Assembly: GCF_016316925.1 (NCBI RefSeq)
Contig: NZ_JAEEGB010000035.1
Location: forward strand, 62,001-126,000
Direction: 5' to 3'
Source of the DNA: Clostridium aciditolerans
GTDB lineage: Bacteria > Bacillota > Clostridia > Clostridiales > Clostridiaceae
DNA: 64,000 nucleotides
Shown here piece by piece: positions 18,504-28,075 of the stretch. The translations under genes were made by a program, and so were the position numbers. Below the pieces are notes generated by a model that was given only the letters and a program-made list of their open reading frames with translations, made no database searches and was not told where the DNA came from. Within the stretch, counting starts at the first letter, position 1, and each line of letters starts with the position of its first letter.

Positions 18504-21500
18504 GTATATACAATATCGTTGCAAGTACTGACGAAGCAACGGTTGTTGCTGAATATGCAGCTGAATATTATGTCCGTCCTGAAAAGTATCAGAGCGAGGC
18601 AGAACTTGAGCGGGAGTTTATCAGGCAACTAACTTCACAAGGATATGAATATATTTCAGTACACAATGAAGCTGCATTGATAGAAAATCTCCGAAAGCAA
18701 CTTGAACTGCTTAATGACTTCACTTTTACTGACAGTGAATGGGATAGATTTTTCACAGAATGTATTGCCAATACAAATGAGGGTATTGTTGAAAAAACCA
18801 GAAAGATTCAAGATGACCATATCCAGATTCTAAAACGTGAAGATGGAACAACAAAGAACATATACCTTTTGGATAAAAAGAATATCCATAACAATCGTTT
18901 GCAAGTTATTAATCAATACGAAGAAGCAGGCGGCAAGCATGAAACCCGATATGATGTGACTATCCTTGTTAATGGACTTCCCCTTGTTCATGTAGAGTTA
19001 AAGCGTCGTGGTGTTGCTATCCGAGAAGCTTTCAACCAAATAAAAAGATACCAGCGTGACAGCTTTTGGGCGGCTTCTGGTTTATTTGAGTATGTGCAAA
19101 TATTTGTAATCTCCAATGGAACCCATACAAAGTATTACAGTAACACCACAAGAAACGCTCATATAAAGGAACAAAGCAACAGCAAGCGTCGAAGAAGTAA
19201 GAAAACAAGCAACAGCTTTGAGTTTACCAGCTTTTGGGCAGATGCTAACAACAAAATTATTCCTGACCTTGTGGACTTTACTAAAACATTTTTTGCCAAG
19301 CATACCCTCTTAAATATTCTAACAAAATATTGTATTTTCACATCTGAAGACCTGCTCCTTGTAATGCGTCCTTATCAAATAGCTGCTGCGGAACGTATCT
19401 TATCACGTATTGTAGTATCAACCAACTACAAGAAGATGGGCACAACTGCAGCTGGAGGATATATTTGGCATACAACAGGCTCTGGTAAGACTTTGACCAG
19501 TTTCAAGACAGCTCAATTAGCTTCTGCCTTGCCTTATATAGACAAGGTACTGTTTGTTGTTGACCGTAAAGATCTGGACTATCAGACGATGAAGGAATAT
19601 GACCGTTTTGAAAAGGGAGCTGCTAATGGTAATACGTCCACAAGAGTTCTTCAAAGACAATTGGAAGACAGGGATGAAAAAGGAAATCCTCATGAATACA
19701 AAATCATTGTAACCACTATTCAGAAGTTGGATATATTCATCCGTAAAAATAAACAGCATGATATTTACAAGAAACACGTGGTGCTGATTTTTGATGAGTG
19801 CCACCGTTCCCAATTTGGCGAAATGCATCAAGCTATCACAAAGAGCTTTAAGAACTACCATATCTTCGGCTTTACGGGAACTCCGATTTTTGCTGCTAAT
19901 GCCAGTTCGGGAGGTAACCCACTGCTTCGTACAACCGAACAGGCTTTTGGAGAAAAGTTGCATACTTATACCATTGTAGATGCAATCAATGATGGGAATG
20001 TTCTGCCTTTTAGAATAGATTTTATTAACACCATTAAGATGCCTGATTACGTTAATGATAAAAAAGTCTATAGCATAGATAGAGAAAAAGCCTTAGCAGA
20101 TCCACAGCGAATCAGTGAAATTGTTTCTTACGTTCTTGAACACTTTGATCAAAAGACGAAGCGCAATAGTTATTACACATTCTCTGCGAAATGGGAAGAA
20201 GCAGATAAGCACAACCCTAAAAAGATGATAGAAAAGCGTGAAACAAGGCGAGTTGCCGGTTTCAACTCCATATTTGCTGCTGCATCCATCCCAATGGCAA
20301 TCAGATACTATAATGAGTTTAAGAAGCAGATAGCGGAAAAGAACCGTAACCTTACCATTGCAACTATTTTCAGTTTTAGTGCAAATGAGGAGGAGCCAGA
20401 TGGACTGTTGCCTGAAGAGGATTTTAATATGGAAAACCTTGACCAGAGCTCCAGAGATTTTCTTGAGGCGGCTATCCGAGATTACAATTCCACATTTAGC
20501 ACAAATTACGATACTTCCTCGGATAAGTTCCAGAATTATTATAAAGACCTCTCTCTTCGTGTAAAGAATCGGGAGATCGATATATTGATTGTTGTCAATA
20601 TGTTCCTGACAGGCTTTGATGCAACAACCCTGAATACGCTATGGGTAGACAAAAATCTGCGCCAGCATGGACTGATTCAGGCTTTTTCAAGAACTAACCG
20701 CATCCTAAACAGCGTTAAGACATATGGTAATATCGTTTGTTTCCGAGATTTGAAAGAAGAAACTGACAAGGCTATTGCCCTATTCGGCAATAAAGATGCA
20801 GGCGGTATTGTACTGCTAAAAACATTCGAAGAATACTATAACGGCTATGATGATAAAGGTGAGTATAAGCCGGGCTATGCTGAACTGATTGCAACTCTTA
20901 CAACACAGTATCCCCTTGGCCAACCTATTCTCGGAGAAGAAGCTGAAAAAGACTTTATCCGGCTATATGGAGCAATACTTCGGCTTAAGAATATTCTTAC
21001 TTCCTTCGATGACTTTGAAGGAAAGGAGATTTTATCTGAAAGGGATTTTCAGGACTATCAAAGCATTTATATTGACCTGTATCAGGAATACAGAAAAGGT
21101 GCTGATGGTGACAAAGAAACTATCAATGATGACATCGTTTTTGAGATTGAACTGGTCAAACAGATAGAGGTAAATATTGATTACATCCTTATGCTTGTAG
21201 CTAAATATCAACAATCCAACTGCAAAGACAAAACCATTCTTACAACTATTGATAAGGCTATCAATTCAAGTATTGAACTTCGAAGTAAGAAAGAACTTAT
21301 CGAGCGTTTTATAGAGCAAGTCAATGTATCGACCAAAGTGGATGAGGATTGGCGTAAATTCCTCGACGAGCGTAAGGAAGCGGATATTACAGCAATTATA
21401 GAAGAAGAGAAATTAAAGCCTGAAGAAACCCGCCGATTCATCGATAATGCTTTCCGAGATGGAATGCTTAAAACAACCGGTACAGCTATTGATAAAATCA

Positions 21501-21601
21501 TGCCACCTGTATCCCGCTTTGGCGGAGGCAGAGCTGCGAAAAAGCAAGGGATTATCGAAAAACTGATGTTATTCTTTGAGAAGTATTTGGGATTGGTGTA
21601 G
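18500..21601 (+). CDS. hsdR: Type I restriction endonuclease subunit HsdR
   Basis: 1033 residues. The N-terminal PD-(D/E)XK nuclease has D152 and E166-L-K168 (YDVTILVNGLPLVHVELKRRG). The SF2 motor has Walker A HTTGSGKT (324-331), DECH box (432-435) and GFTGTPIF; the second RecA lobe has VVNMFLTGFDATTLNTLWVDK and QAFSRTNR. The C-terminal helical domain docks on HsdM. It translocates DNA and cuts at a distance from unmethylated sites. AAGGAGGTGACGGC precedes the ATG, which overlaps the hsdS stop. All motifs look intact, so restriction is expected to be active. Confidence 0.96.
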   Translation: MSIYNIVASTDEATVVAEYAAEYYVRPEKYQSEAELEREFIRQLTSQGYEYISVHNEAALIENLRKQLELLNDFTFTDSEWDRFFTECIANTNEGIVEKTRKIQDDHIQILKREDGTTKNIYLLDKKNIHNNRLQVINQYEEAGGKHETRYDVTILVNGLPLVHVELKRRGVAIREAFNQIKRYQRDSFWAASGLFEYVQIFVISNGTHTKYYSNTTRNAHIKEQSNSKRRRSKKTSNSFEFTSFWADANNKIIPDLVDFTKTFFAKHTLLNILTKYCIFTSEDLLLVMRPYQIAAAERILSRIVVSTNYKKMGTTAAGGYIWHTTGSGKTLTSFKTAQLASALPYIDKVLFVVDRKDLDYQTMKEYDRFEKGAANGNTSTRVLQRQLEDRDEKGNPHEYKIIVTTIQKLDIFIRKNKQHDIYKKHVVLIFDECHRSQFGEMHQAITKSFKNYHIFGFTGTPIFAANASSGGNPLLRTTEQAFGEKLHTYTIVDAINDGNVLPFRIDFINTIKMPDYVNDKKVYSIDREKALADPQRISEIVSYVLEHFDQKTKRNSYYTFSAKWEEADKHNPKKMIEKRETRRVAGFNSIFAAASIPMAIRYYNEFKKQIAEKNRNLTIATIFSFSANEEEPDGLLPEEDFNMENLDQSSRDFLEAAIRDYNSTFSTNYDTSSDKFQNYYKDLSLRVKNREIDILIVVNMFLTGFDATTLNTLWVDKNLRQHGLIQAFSRTNRILNSVKTYGNIVCFRDLKEETDKAIALFGNKDAGGIVLLKTFEEYYNGYDDKGEYKPGYAELIATLTTQYPLGQPILGEEAEKDFIRLYGAILRLKNILTSFDDFEGKEILSERDFQDYQSIYIDLYQEYRKGADGDKETINDDIVFEIELVKQIEVNIDYILMLVAKYQQSNCKDKTILTTIDKAINSSIELRSKKELIERFIEQVNVSTKVDEDWRKFLDERKEADITAIIEEEKLKPEETRRFIDNAFRDGMLKTTGTAIDKIMPPVSRFGGGRAAKKQGIIEKLMLFFEKYLGLV

Positions 21602-21730
21602 AAGTCAGATCTTCGCTTCTTATATAGCCATAAGAAATGTTGGGGAATACTAGTCAGTTAAACAATAAGCAGGCTGGATAGATTTCTAAGGAAATTTTAG
21701 TAGAATAATTTTTTAGAAGGGGGAAATTAG

Positions 21731-23212
21731 ATGGGCGATTTAAAACTATATTTTTCAGATTTTTTTGGGATAGATGAGGATATAATTGAATCATATGGTG
21801 CGATTAACATATCGCTCATCAATGATTTGCCTCTTTTTATAGATCCTTTTCTTCTATTCAATAGTGAAAAAGAAGAGTATCAGAAGATACATAAGGAAAT
21901 TATTGCATACTTATTATTTTTACAAGAACAAGCGGAAAAATATCCTCAGCCACCTTCGGGTATGATTGCATCTTGGTATCTCTTCCCGGAAGTAAAACAA
22001 ACATGGATTGGTTTTAGTCTAGATGGAAATTCAGGGCGTGGACTTGGGATGAAGTTTGCATTAACCCTTCATAAAGGTTTACAAACTATTTTCAAGGATT
22101 TTGGTAAAGAAACAATAACTAAAAGCTCACACCTAGAAAAACTCTGTCTAATTAGCCCATTAGTTGGACGAGATAAAATTAGTGACTTTACAACAAACTT
22201 TGCCAAGAAATATTTATTAGAATACACAACAACATTCGCTAGTGAGTATTTGAATCCATGTCAATGTAAAAAGTTTAATGTGCCAAAAGTTGAATTTAAT
22301 TATGCTACAATGACTTGGATGTCAAAAGAATACTACTTGCCGTATTTTGATGGAGATTACATTCTATTAACTCCTAGAGATCTTTTAACGCGTGATGATA
22401 CATTTATAAATCGTACTGATATGATCAATAATTTACAAAACATTGCTCCTTCTATTGAGGATGCTACAATTAGATTTGAGCTAAATAATTATTTCATTAA
22501 TGTCCTACCTAAGAAAAAGAAAGAGATGTCAAAAACCGAAAAAGATAAAGCTGCTTCAATATTGATACGGGAACATCCTGAAATTATTGATTATTATATA
22601 AAATATAAAGAGGAAAAAGAAGAAGAGGCGACTTCAATTAGCAAGCAAGTTGTCCAAGAAGTAAAACAATTATTTAATACTCAATTGCAAGAGCTTACTC
22701 GTATACTTTTAGAGAAAACAGATTTTTATAAAACTAAACCAAATTCTTACGATGAAGCCTACAATAGAGTGTTATTTTTAAAATCTGTAATTGAAGATAT
22801 GGACGGATATCGCTTATTTTACTTAAATGGTAAACCTATTAAGCGTGAAAGTGATTTACAAATTATGTATCGTCTTGTTTGGTTTGCTAGTGAAATGGAT
22901 GTAAATCGGGAAGTGAACAATGGTCGTGGTCCAGTTGACTTCAAAATATCTAAAGGTTCTAAGGATACCACTCTTGTTGAATTCAAATTAGCTTCTAACA
23001 GTAAGCTAAAGAATAATCTTGCAAAACAGGTTGATATTTATAAAAAAGCTAGTAATACTGATCGTGCAATAAAGGTTATACTATATTTTAACGATAATGA
23101 GTATAAAAAGATATCAACTATTCTAAACGAACTAGGTTTGCAAGGTTGTAAAGATATTGTTTTGATTGATGCGATTGACAATAAGGTATCTGCATCCAAT
23201 GTAAAAATATAA
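21731..23212 (+). CDS. Unknown protein with C-terminal PD-(D/E)XK nuclease-like domain
   Basis: 493 residues, family not recognised. The N-terminal 290 residues (LYFSDFFGIDEDIIESYGAINISLINDLPLFIDPF..., GFSLDGNSGRGLGMKF, ISPLVGRDKISDF) form an unknown domain. A Lys/Glu-rich coiled segment (about 255-330) follows. The C-terminus has NNGRGPVDFKISKG (D403), TTLVEFKLAS (E417-F-K419) and Q433, the order D...ExK...Q of PD-(D/E)XK nucleases. It sits 129 bp after hsdR on the same strand with its own strong RBS (AAGGGGGAAATTAG) and a terminator behind it. Position suggests an added defence nuclease. Base composition is more AT-rich than hsdR, so it may have been acquired separately. Confidence 0.6.
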   Translation: MGDLKLYFSDFFGIDEDIIESYGAINISLINDLPLFIDPFLLFNSEKEEYQKIHKEIIAYLLFLQEQAEKYPQPPSGMIASWYLFPEVKQTWIGFSLDGNSGRGLGMKFALTLHKGLQTIFKDFGKETITKSSHLEKLCLISPLVGRDKISDFTTNFAKKYLLEYTTTFASEYLNPCQCKKFNVPKVEFNYATMTWMSKEYYLPYFDGDYILLTPRDLLTRDDTFINRTDMINNLQNIAPSIEDATIRFELNNYFINVLPKKKKEMSKTEKDKAASILIREHPEIIDYYIKYKEEKEEEATSISKQVVQEVKQLFNTQLQELTRILLEKTDFYKTKPNSYDEAYNRVLFLKSVIEDMDGYRLFYLNGKPIKRESDLQIMYRLVWFASEMDVNREVNNGRGPVDFKISKGSKDTTLVEFKLASNSKLKNNLAKQVDIYKKASNTDRAIKVILYFNDNEYKKISTILNELGLQGCKDIVLIDAIDNKVSASNVKI

Positions 23213-23265
23213 AAAATGGCCAGCCGATTCAAGTAATTACTCTTGAATATGACTGGTCATTTTTA
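23213..23265 (+). terminator. Terminator after the nuclease-like gene
   Basis: AAATGGCCAG and ATTCAAG pair with CTTGAAT and CTGGTCATTT across a short loop and are followed by TTTTT, directly after the stop at 23212. Confidence 0.75.
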
Positions 23266-23338
23266 TCACCGCTTGAAGCTGTTCATTTAAGTTTTTCTTC
23301 AATCCCTAAGTGAACGCTTCTTTAGGGTTATTTTTATT

Positions 23339-23367
23339 TTGATAAAAAAGTAGAAATAAGTTACAAT
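23339..23367 (+). promoter_or_regulatory. Predicted sigma-A promoter of the polysaccharide operon
   Basis: TTGATA (23339-23344), 17 bp, TACAAT (23362-23367), 188 bp before the ATG at 23556. The core nearly duplicates the promoter at 3358-3386. The long leader between has one inverted repeat, AAGAGT (23420-23425) with ACTCTT (23477-23482). I do not recognise a riboswitch in it. Confidence 0.6.
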
Positions 23368-23555
23368 ATGTATACACAACCCTAAAATAGTAGTATTTTG
23401 TAGAAAAATTCTACCTTAAAAGAGTCTCAGGATATTATATGTTGAAACAATTGAGTCCAAAAGCGAAAAGTTCCGTACTCTTAGATGACTTGGTGAAAAT
23501 TTATTTTTGAATAATTAAAGTTAATTAAATGAAGGTTATAATTGCGAGGTGAAAT

Positions 23556-26168
23556 ATGAACAAAAAGCGCATTATCGTTACTATTATAATTTTATCAGCA
23601 AGCATTTTTACAGGTATCTTTGTATATAAAAATTATAGTGTAAATACTAGCTCAGGAGAAATAGTAATAAGTAAAAAAAGTAATTATGATGCATCAGAGG
23701 AAATTAAAAAGGCATTAAACTTATTAAATAGCAATAAAAAGGCAGATTTTATAACAAATGTTGATACATCATCAAATATAGTAGCATTATCTTTTGAGGG
23801 CCTTAGCGATAAAGATACTATGAATAAAATAATACATATGTTAGATGAACATGGAATTAAGGCAACATTTTTTATTCCAGGAATTAAAGCAGCTGAGGAT
23901 CCTAGTATAGTTAAAATGATTCAAAAAGGTGGACATGACATAGGAAGTGGAACCCTTTCTTGGACTAAGAATATGGACAAGTTATCATCAAAAGACTTGG
24001 TTACTGATTTTTGCAGAAGTAATAAGATTTTAAAATCTATAACTGGAAAAGATCCTGTTTTACTAAAGTGTAATTCTACTGTCTATAATGACAATATCCT
24101 AACAGCAGCTTATGCATCAGGAAATAAATATGTTGTTAATAGTAATCATTATTTAAGTTATCAAAGTTTTAAAAATTATGACCAAGCATATGGGTATGTA
24201 AAGAACTTAGAAAAAGGAACAATAATCTCCATAAAATTAGAAGGTGTTCTTGATAGCACTGAATATGGAGAAAAAAGAGCAGAAGAGAAACCTGCAATAG
24301 ATAAGCAGGCTGGAATAAATGAGGGAAAGAATAAAGAGGAAAAAGAAGTTGCTATTACACAAATAGTAGAGTGGATTTTAAAATCAATAGACGAGCAAAA
24401 TAAAACTGTTGTTAAAGTATCTGATTTCTCAAGTGCTCAAAAATACAATAAACCACAAAAAATAAAAAATGTATCAAATAACAAATATAGTAAAAGCAAC
24501 ATATCAAATAATAATCAGGTTGAAAAAAATACATTAGGAAACAAAGAAGAAAATAAGGAAGCAAATAATGAGACAAACAAAGAAACTAATAATGATATAG
24601 ATTCAATAAATTTTAAAGAATTAATAGAAAAAAATAATAAAAAACAAGCACCTGTTGTATCAGAGTTTTACACTACAGAAAAGTCTTTAGCATATACATT
24701 TAGAGGCCTAAGCAATGAAGCTAGTCTAGATAAAGTACTAGATACACTTGAAAAACTTAATGCGAAGGGAACATTTTTTGTAACAAAAGAAGAAATATTA
24801 AAATATCCCGATAGAATAAACAAAATCTTAAGTAAAGGTCATGAAATTGGAAACGGCGGCATAACAACTAATTTGACTTTATTAAATAAATCAACAGAAG
24901 AAATTTGTAAAGAAATATACGAAGTAGATAAATTATTAAAAGAAAAAGGAATAACTACAAATGCATATATGGCTGGGTATGGATATGTAGATCCTCAAAT
25001 TCAAGAAGCTTTATCAGCAATAACTAGTATTCCATCTCTTAAAAATTATGAATTGTTTACCTACACAAAGGCACCTATTGTTAACAAATACAAAGGTATG
25101 AGTGCTGAAGACATTGTATCTGATTATTTCAACATAAATTCATACGTATCACTTCGAAAGGGAGAAATAGTTTACTTTAGATTAGACTCTAATTTATTTA
25201 AAAATGAGGATGCTATTGCCAATATAATTGAGCTAGTAACTAAAAATTATGTTCAAAATGGTTATATTAACAAATATAATGAAAAGTTAAAATCCTATGA
25301 TTTAGCTCAAAAACCATTAGGCTATTCAGTAGTAACATTAGATAATCTACAAAAAACTATTGAGACATCATCACAGTTCGGTAGATACAATATTATAAGC
25401 AATCCAATCCCTATGAAGGAAAGAACCTATGAAGAAGCACTAGGAATGATGAAAACAAATTATATAGGTAATGAATATATAGATTTAAGTGACTTTAGTG
25501 AAGAGGAAAAACTATCTATTGATAAAAGTGGAACTATTGATACAAAGGGTGAAAATGTTATATTCTTTAGCTTTGATGACTGGGGAGGAGACCCAGTAAT
25601 AAATGAAATACTAGATGTGTTAAATAAACATAATGTAAAGGCAACCTTCTTTGTAATATCAAAATATGCAGATATCAATAGCGGTATATCAAATGCTAAC
25701 CCAAATCTGCTTAGAACCATTGCTTTAAATGGTAATGATATTGGAAGTCATAATTATAACCATGAACTTTTAGGAGTTGATAGGAAAGAACTTGAAGTTT
25801 CCTTAATTAAATCTTATAACGTTATGGATAGTGTAATAGGTGATTTAGATTCTCTTAGACCATATTTTAGACCACCTACTTTGCTTTTAAGAAAAGAAGG
25901 ATTAGCGGCTGTATACGAAAGTGGCTATAAATATACTATTAGTGGAAATATTACAACACATGACTATGAAAGGAATTCTGCACAGGATATTGTTGATTAT
26001 ATAAAAGATGGACTAGTTAAAAATAAGGGAAACGTAATAGTAATGCATATGAATGACCAAGCTTATTATACCGCTGAAGCTTTAGATATATTCTTAACTA
26101 ACAATGAAAAAGGATTGTATGGAGAAAAATATAAAATTGCAAAGTTAAGTGATTATTTAGAGAAATAA
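23556..26168 (+). CDS. Triple NodB-domain polysaccharide deacetylase (two degenerate, one intact)
   Basis: 870-residue surface protein with an N-terminal anchor (about 5-25) and three NodB-like domains. Domain 1 (about 75-235, ALSFEGLSD, HDIGSGTLSW) and domain 2 (about 375-575, AYTFRGLSN, HEIGNGGITT) have lost the Asp and His ligands. Domain 3 (667-870) keeps FSFDDWGGD (D674, D675), SHNYNH (H732, H736), FRPP (R772) and MHMND (H831). A low-complexity N/K/E linker (about 240-365) separates domains 1 and 2. The dead domains may bind glycan. First gene of the PilZ-GT2 operon, 29 bp before the synthase, so it likely de-N-acetylates the polymer that the synthase makes. Confidence 0.88.
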   Translation: MNKKRIIVTIIILSASIFTGIFVYKNYSVNTSSGEIVISKKSNYDASEEIKKALNLLNSNKKADFITNVDTSSNIVALSFEGLSDKDTMNKIIHMLDEHGIKATFFIPGIKAAEDPSIVKMIQKGGHDIGSGTLSWTKNMDKLSSKDLVTDFCRSNKILKSITGKDPVLLKCNSTVYNDNILTAAYASGNKYVVNSNHYLSYQSFKNYDQAYGYVKNLEKGTIISIKLEGVLDSTEYGEKRAEEKPAIDKQAGINEGKNKEEKEVAITQIVEWILKSIDEQNKTVVKVSDFSSAQKYNKPQKIKNVSNNKYSKSNISNNNQVEKNTLGNKEENKEANNETNKETNNDIDSINFKELIEKNNKKQAPVVSEFYTTEKSLAYTFRGLSNEASLDKVLDTLEKLNAKGTFFVTKEEILKYPDRINKILSKGHEIGNGGITTNLTLLNKSTEEICKEIYEVDKLLKEKGITTNAYMAGYGYVDPQIQEALSAITSIPSLKNYELFTYTKAPIVNKYKGMSAEDIVSDYFNINSYVSLRKGEIVYFRLDSNLFKNEDAIANIIELVTKNYVQNGYINKYNEKLKSYDLAQKPLGYSVVTLDNLQKTIETSSQFGRYNIISNPIPMKERTYEEALGMMKTNYIGNEYIDLSDFSEEEKLSIDKSGTIDTKGENVIFFSFDDWGGDPVINEILDVLNKHNVKATFFVISKYADINSGISNANPNLLRTIALNGNDIGSHNYNHELLGVDRKELEVSLIKSYNVMDSVIGDLDSLRPYFRPPTLLLRKEGLAAVYESGYKYTISGNITTHDYERNSAQDIVDYIKDGLVKNKGNVIVMHMNDQAYYTAEALDIFLTNNEKGLYGEKYKIAKLSDYLEK

Positions 26169-26197
26169 TGCTATATATTAAATTAGGAGTTTGAGCA

Positions 26198-28075
26198 ATG
26201 AGGTTTAAATACAAAAGATTAAAAAAAGACAAAGCTAAGGATGTTCTTTTAAATCCACGCAAAGATAGAAGATTACTTGCAAATGTTCCCGACAAAGAAG
26301 CTATAAGAACCAGTGTTGATCGTAGAGGAAAAAAGGTATTAGAGGATTATGAGGATCCTAGCTCATTTATAAAAAGTAAAAAAGCAGGGATAAGATATGT
26401 AATGCAAACTGACGTTGAAGTAATATGTAAAAGCAAAAAAGGTGACAGCACATTTACAGTTAAATCTTTAGATGTTTCTACTACAGGAATTTTATTAGAA
26501 TTAAAAGATCAAGAGCAATTAAATATAATTAGCGATGCTAATAGCATTAGGTTGAAATTTAGGGTATTACCTGGTTCTATGCCAGAAGGATATGAAATGA
26601 ATGTTAAAATTAATGGGAAAAAGGTTCGAGATGCTATTACAGCAGATGGAAAAATAATGTGCGGCATAGAATTTACTGAAAGCTTATCACAATATTCCAG
26701 TAGAAAGAAGGATAGGTATGTATTAGCTGCATCTAGCTTATTATTATTATTCATAAGTATGTTCATTATATTAATGCGTACAGAAAGTGTTATATACTTT
26801 AAATTTAATAAGTGGCTATATCTATATAGTATTATTACAGCTGTATTTTTATTAAGTAGATATTTATTTGGTGTTTTGTACAAGCCTATGCCAATAGATG
26901 TTAACTATACACCAGGTGTAACAATTATTATTCCTTGTTTTAATGAAGAGGAGTGGATAGAAAATACAATTTTAAGCTGCATTAACCAAGACTATCCTAT
27001 TGATAAATTAGAAGTTATAGTTGTAGATGATTGTTCTAATGATAACTCTGTAGACAAAATCAAAGAGACTATAGAGAAACTAAATAAAGAAGCGGAAAGA
27101 TTTGATGCTCCAAACAGGGTAAAGTATTTTGTTCAAGAAAAAAACTCAGGTAAAAGAGAGGCTCTTTCCAGGGGAGTTTTAAAGGCAAAGCATGATTTAG
27201 TTGTATTTGTTGATTCGGACAGTTTCCTAGATCCTTTTGCAATAAGAAATCTAGTTCAACCTTTCAAAGACCCTAAAATGGGGGGAGTATCAGGTAGAAC
27301 AGATGTTGCTAATACTTTTACAAATAATCTAACTAAAATGCAGTCTGTTAGATATTATATTGCTTTTAGAATTATGAAAGCAGCAGAAGCCTATTTTGAT
27401 GCAGTTACCTGTTTATCAGGACCGCTAGCCTGCTACAGAAAACAAATAGTTATAGATAATATGAAGGAATGGATAAATCAAAAGTTTTTAGGTCAAAAGG
27501 CAACCTTTGGGGATGATAGAGCTATGACTAATTTTGTATTGAATGGATATAGAACTAGTTATCAAGATACGGCAATTTGCTCTACTATTGTACCTAATAA
27601 GTATAAGGTATTTCTTAAACAGCAAATGAGATGGAAAAGGTCTTGGCTCAGAGAATCAATTATTGCAGGAAAGTTTATGTGGAAAAAGGAACCTTTTATG
27701 GCCGCTTTCTTTTATATAGGCGTATTTGTCCCTGTTGCTGCACCTGTAATATTTACCTATAACCTAATTTATGTACCAATCGTACATAGGATATTTCCAA
27801 CCACATTTCTTGTTGGGTTATTGATGATGGCATTAATGATGAGTTTTGCTCAAATGTTTTTTAGAAGAAGTACAACCTGGATTTTTGGAATGTTGTTTTG
27901 TATATATTATGAAGCGGTATTACTTTGGCAAATGCCTATTGCATGGGTAACATTTTGGAAATCAACTTGGGGGACAAGGATGACTCCAAGTGATATAGAA
28001 GCTCAAAGAAAAAAAGAGCAAAGGAAAGGTTTCAGTATATTAAGAAAAAAGGGGGAGAATGCATTTGAAGAATAA
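26198..28075 (+). CDS. PilZ-GT2 processive polysaccharide synthase
   Basis: 625 residues. The N-terminal PilZ-like region (about 20-165) has a RKDRR (RxxxR, 21-25) and LDVSTTGILLE (DxSxxG, 92-97), the c-di-GMP-binding signature. TM helices at about 176-192 and 207-225 precede a GT2 catalytic domain: IIPCFNEE, VVDDCS, FVDSDS (D339, D341), GDDR (438-441, in the place of TED) and QQMRWKRSW (Q(Q/R)xRW). Three or four C-terminal TM helices complete the export channel. The layout matches BcsA/PgaC/hyaluronan synthase-type enzymes. With deacetylases and a GH18 partner, a PNAG-like polymer is the best guess. AGGAGTTTGAGCA precedes the ATG. Confidence 0.9.
   Translation: MRFKYKRLKKDKAKDVLLNPRKDRRLLANVPDKEAIRTSVDRRGKKVLEDYEDPSSFIKSKKAGIRYVMQTDVEVICKSKKGDSTFTVKSLDVSTTGILLELKDQEQLNIISDANSIRLKFRVLPGSMPEGYEMNVKINGKKVRDAITADGKIMCGIEFTESLSQYSSRKKDRYVLAASSLLLLFISMFIILMRTESVIYFKFNKWLYLYSIITAVFLLSRYLFGVLYKPMPIDVNYTPGVTIIIPCFNEEEWIENTILSCINQDYPIDKLEVIVVDDCSNDNSVDKIKETIEKLNKEAERFDAPNRVKYFVQEKNSGKREALSRGVLKAKHDLVVFVDSDSFLDPFAIRNLVQPFKDPKMGGVSGRTDVANTFTNNLTKMQSVRYYIAFRIMKAAEAYFDAVTCLSGPLACYRKQIVIDNMKEWINQKFLGQKATFGDDRAMTNFVLNGYRTSYQDTAICSTIVPNKYKVFLKQQMRWKRSWLRESIIAGKFMWKKEPFMAAFFYIGVFVPVAAPVIFTYNLIYVPIVHRIFPTTFLVGLLMMALMMSFAQMFFRRSTTWIFGMLFCIYYEAVLLWQMPIAWVTFWKSTWGTRMTPSDIEAQRKKEQRKGFSILRKKGENAFEE

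Noticed and set aside
23368..23555. c-di-GMP riboswitch in the leader of the polysaccharide operon
   Set aside because: The leader has one inverted repeat but none of the conserved class I or II riboswitch sequence that I could recognise.
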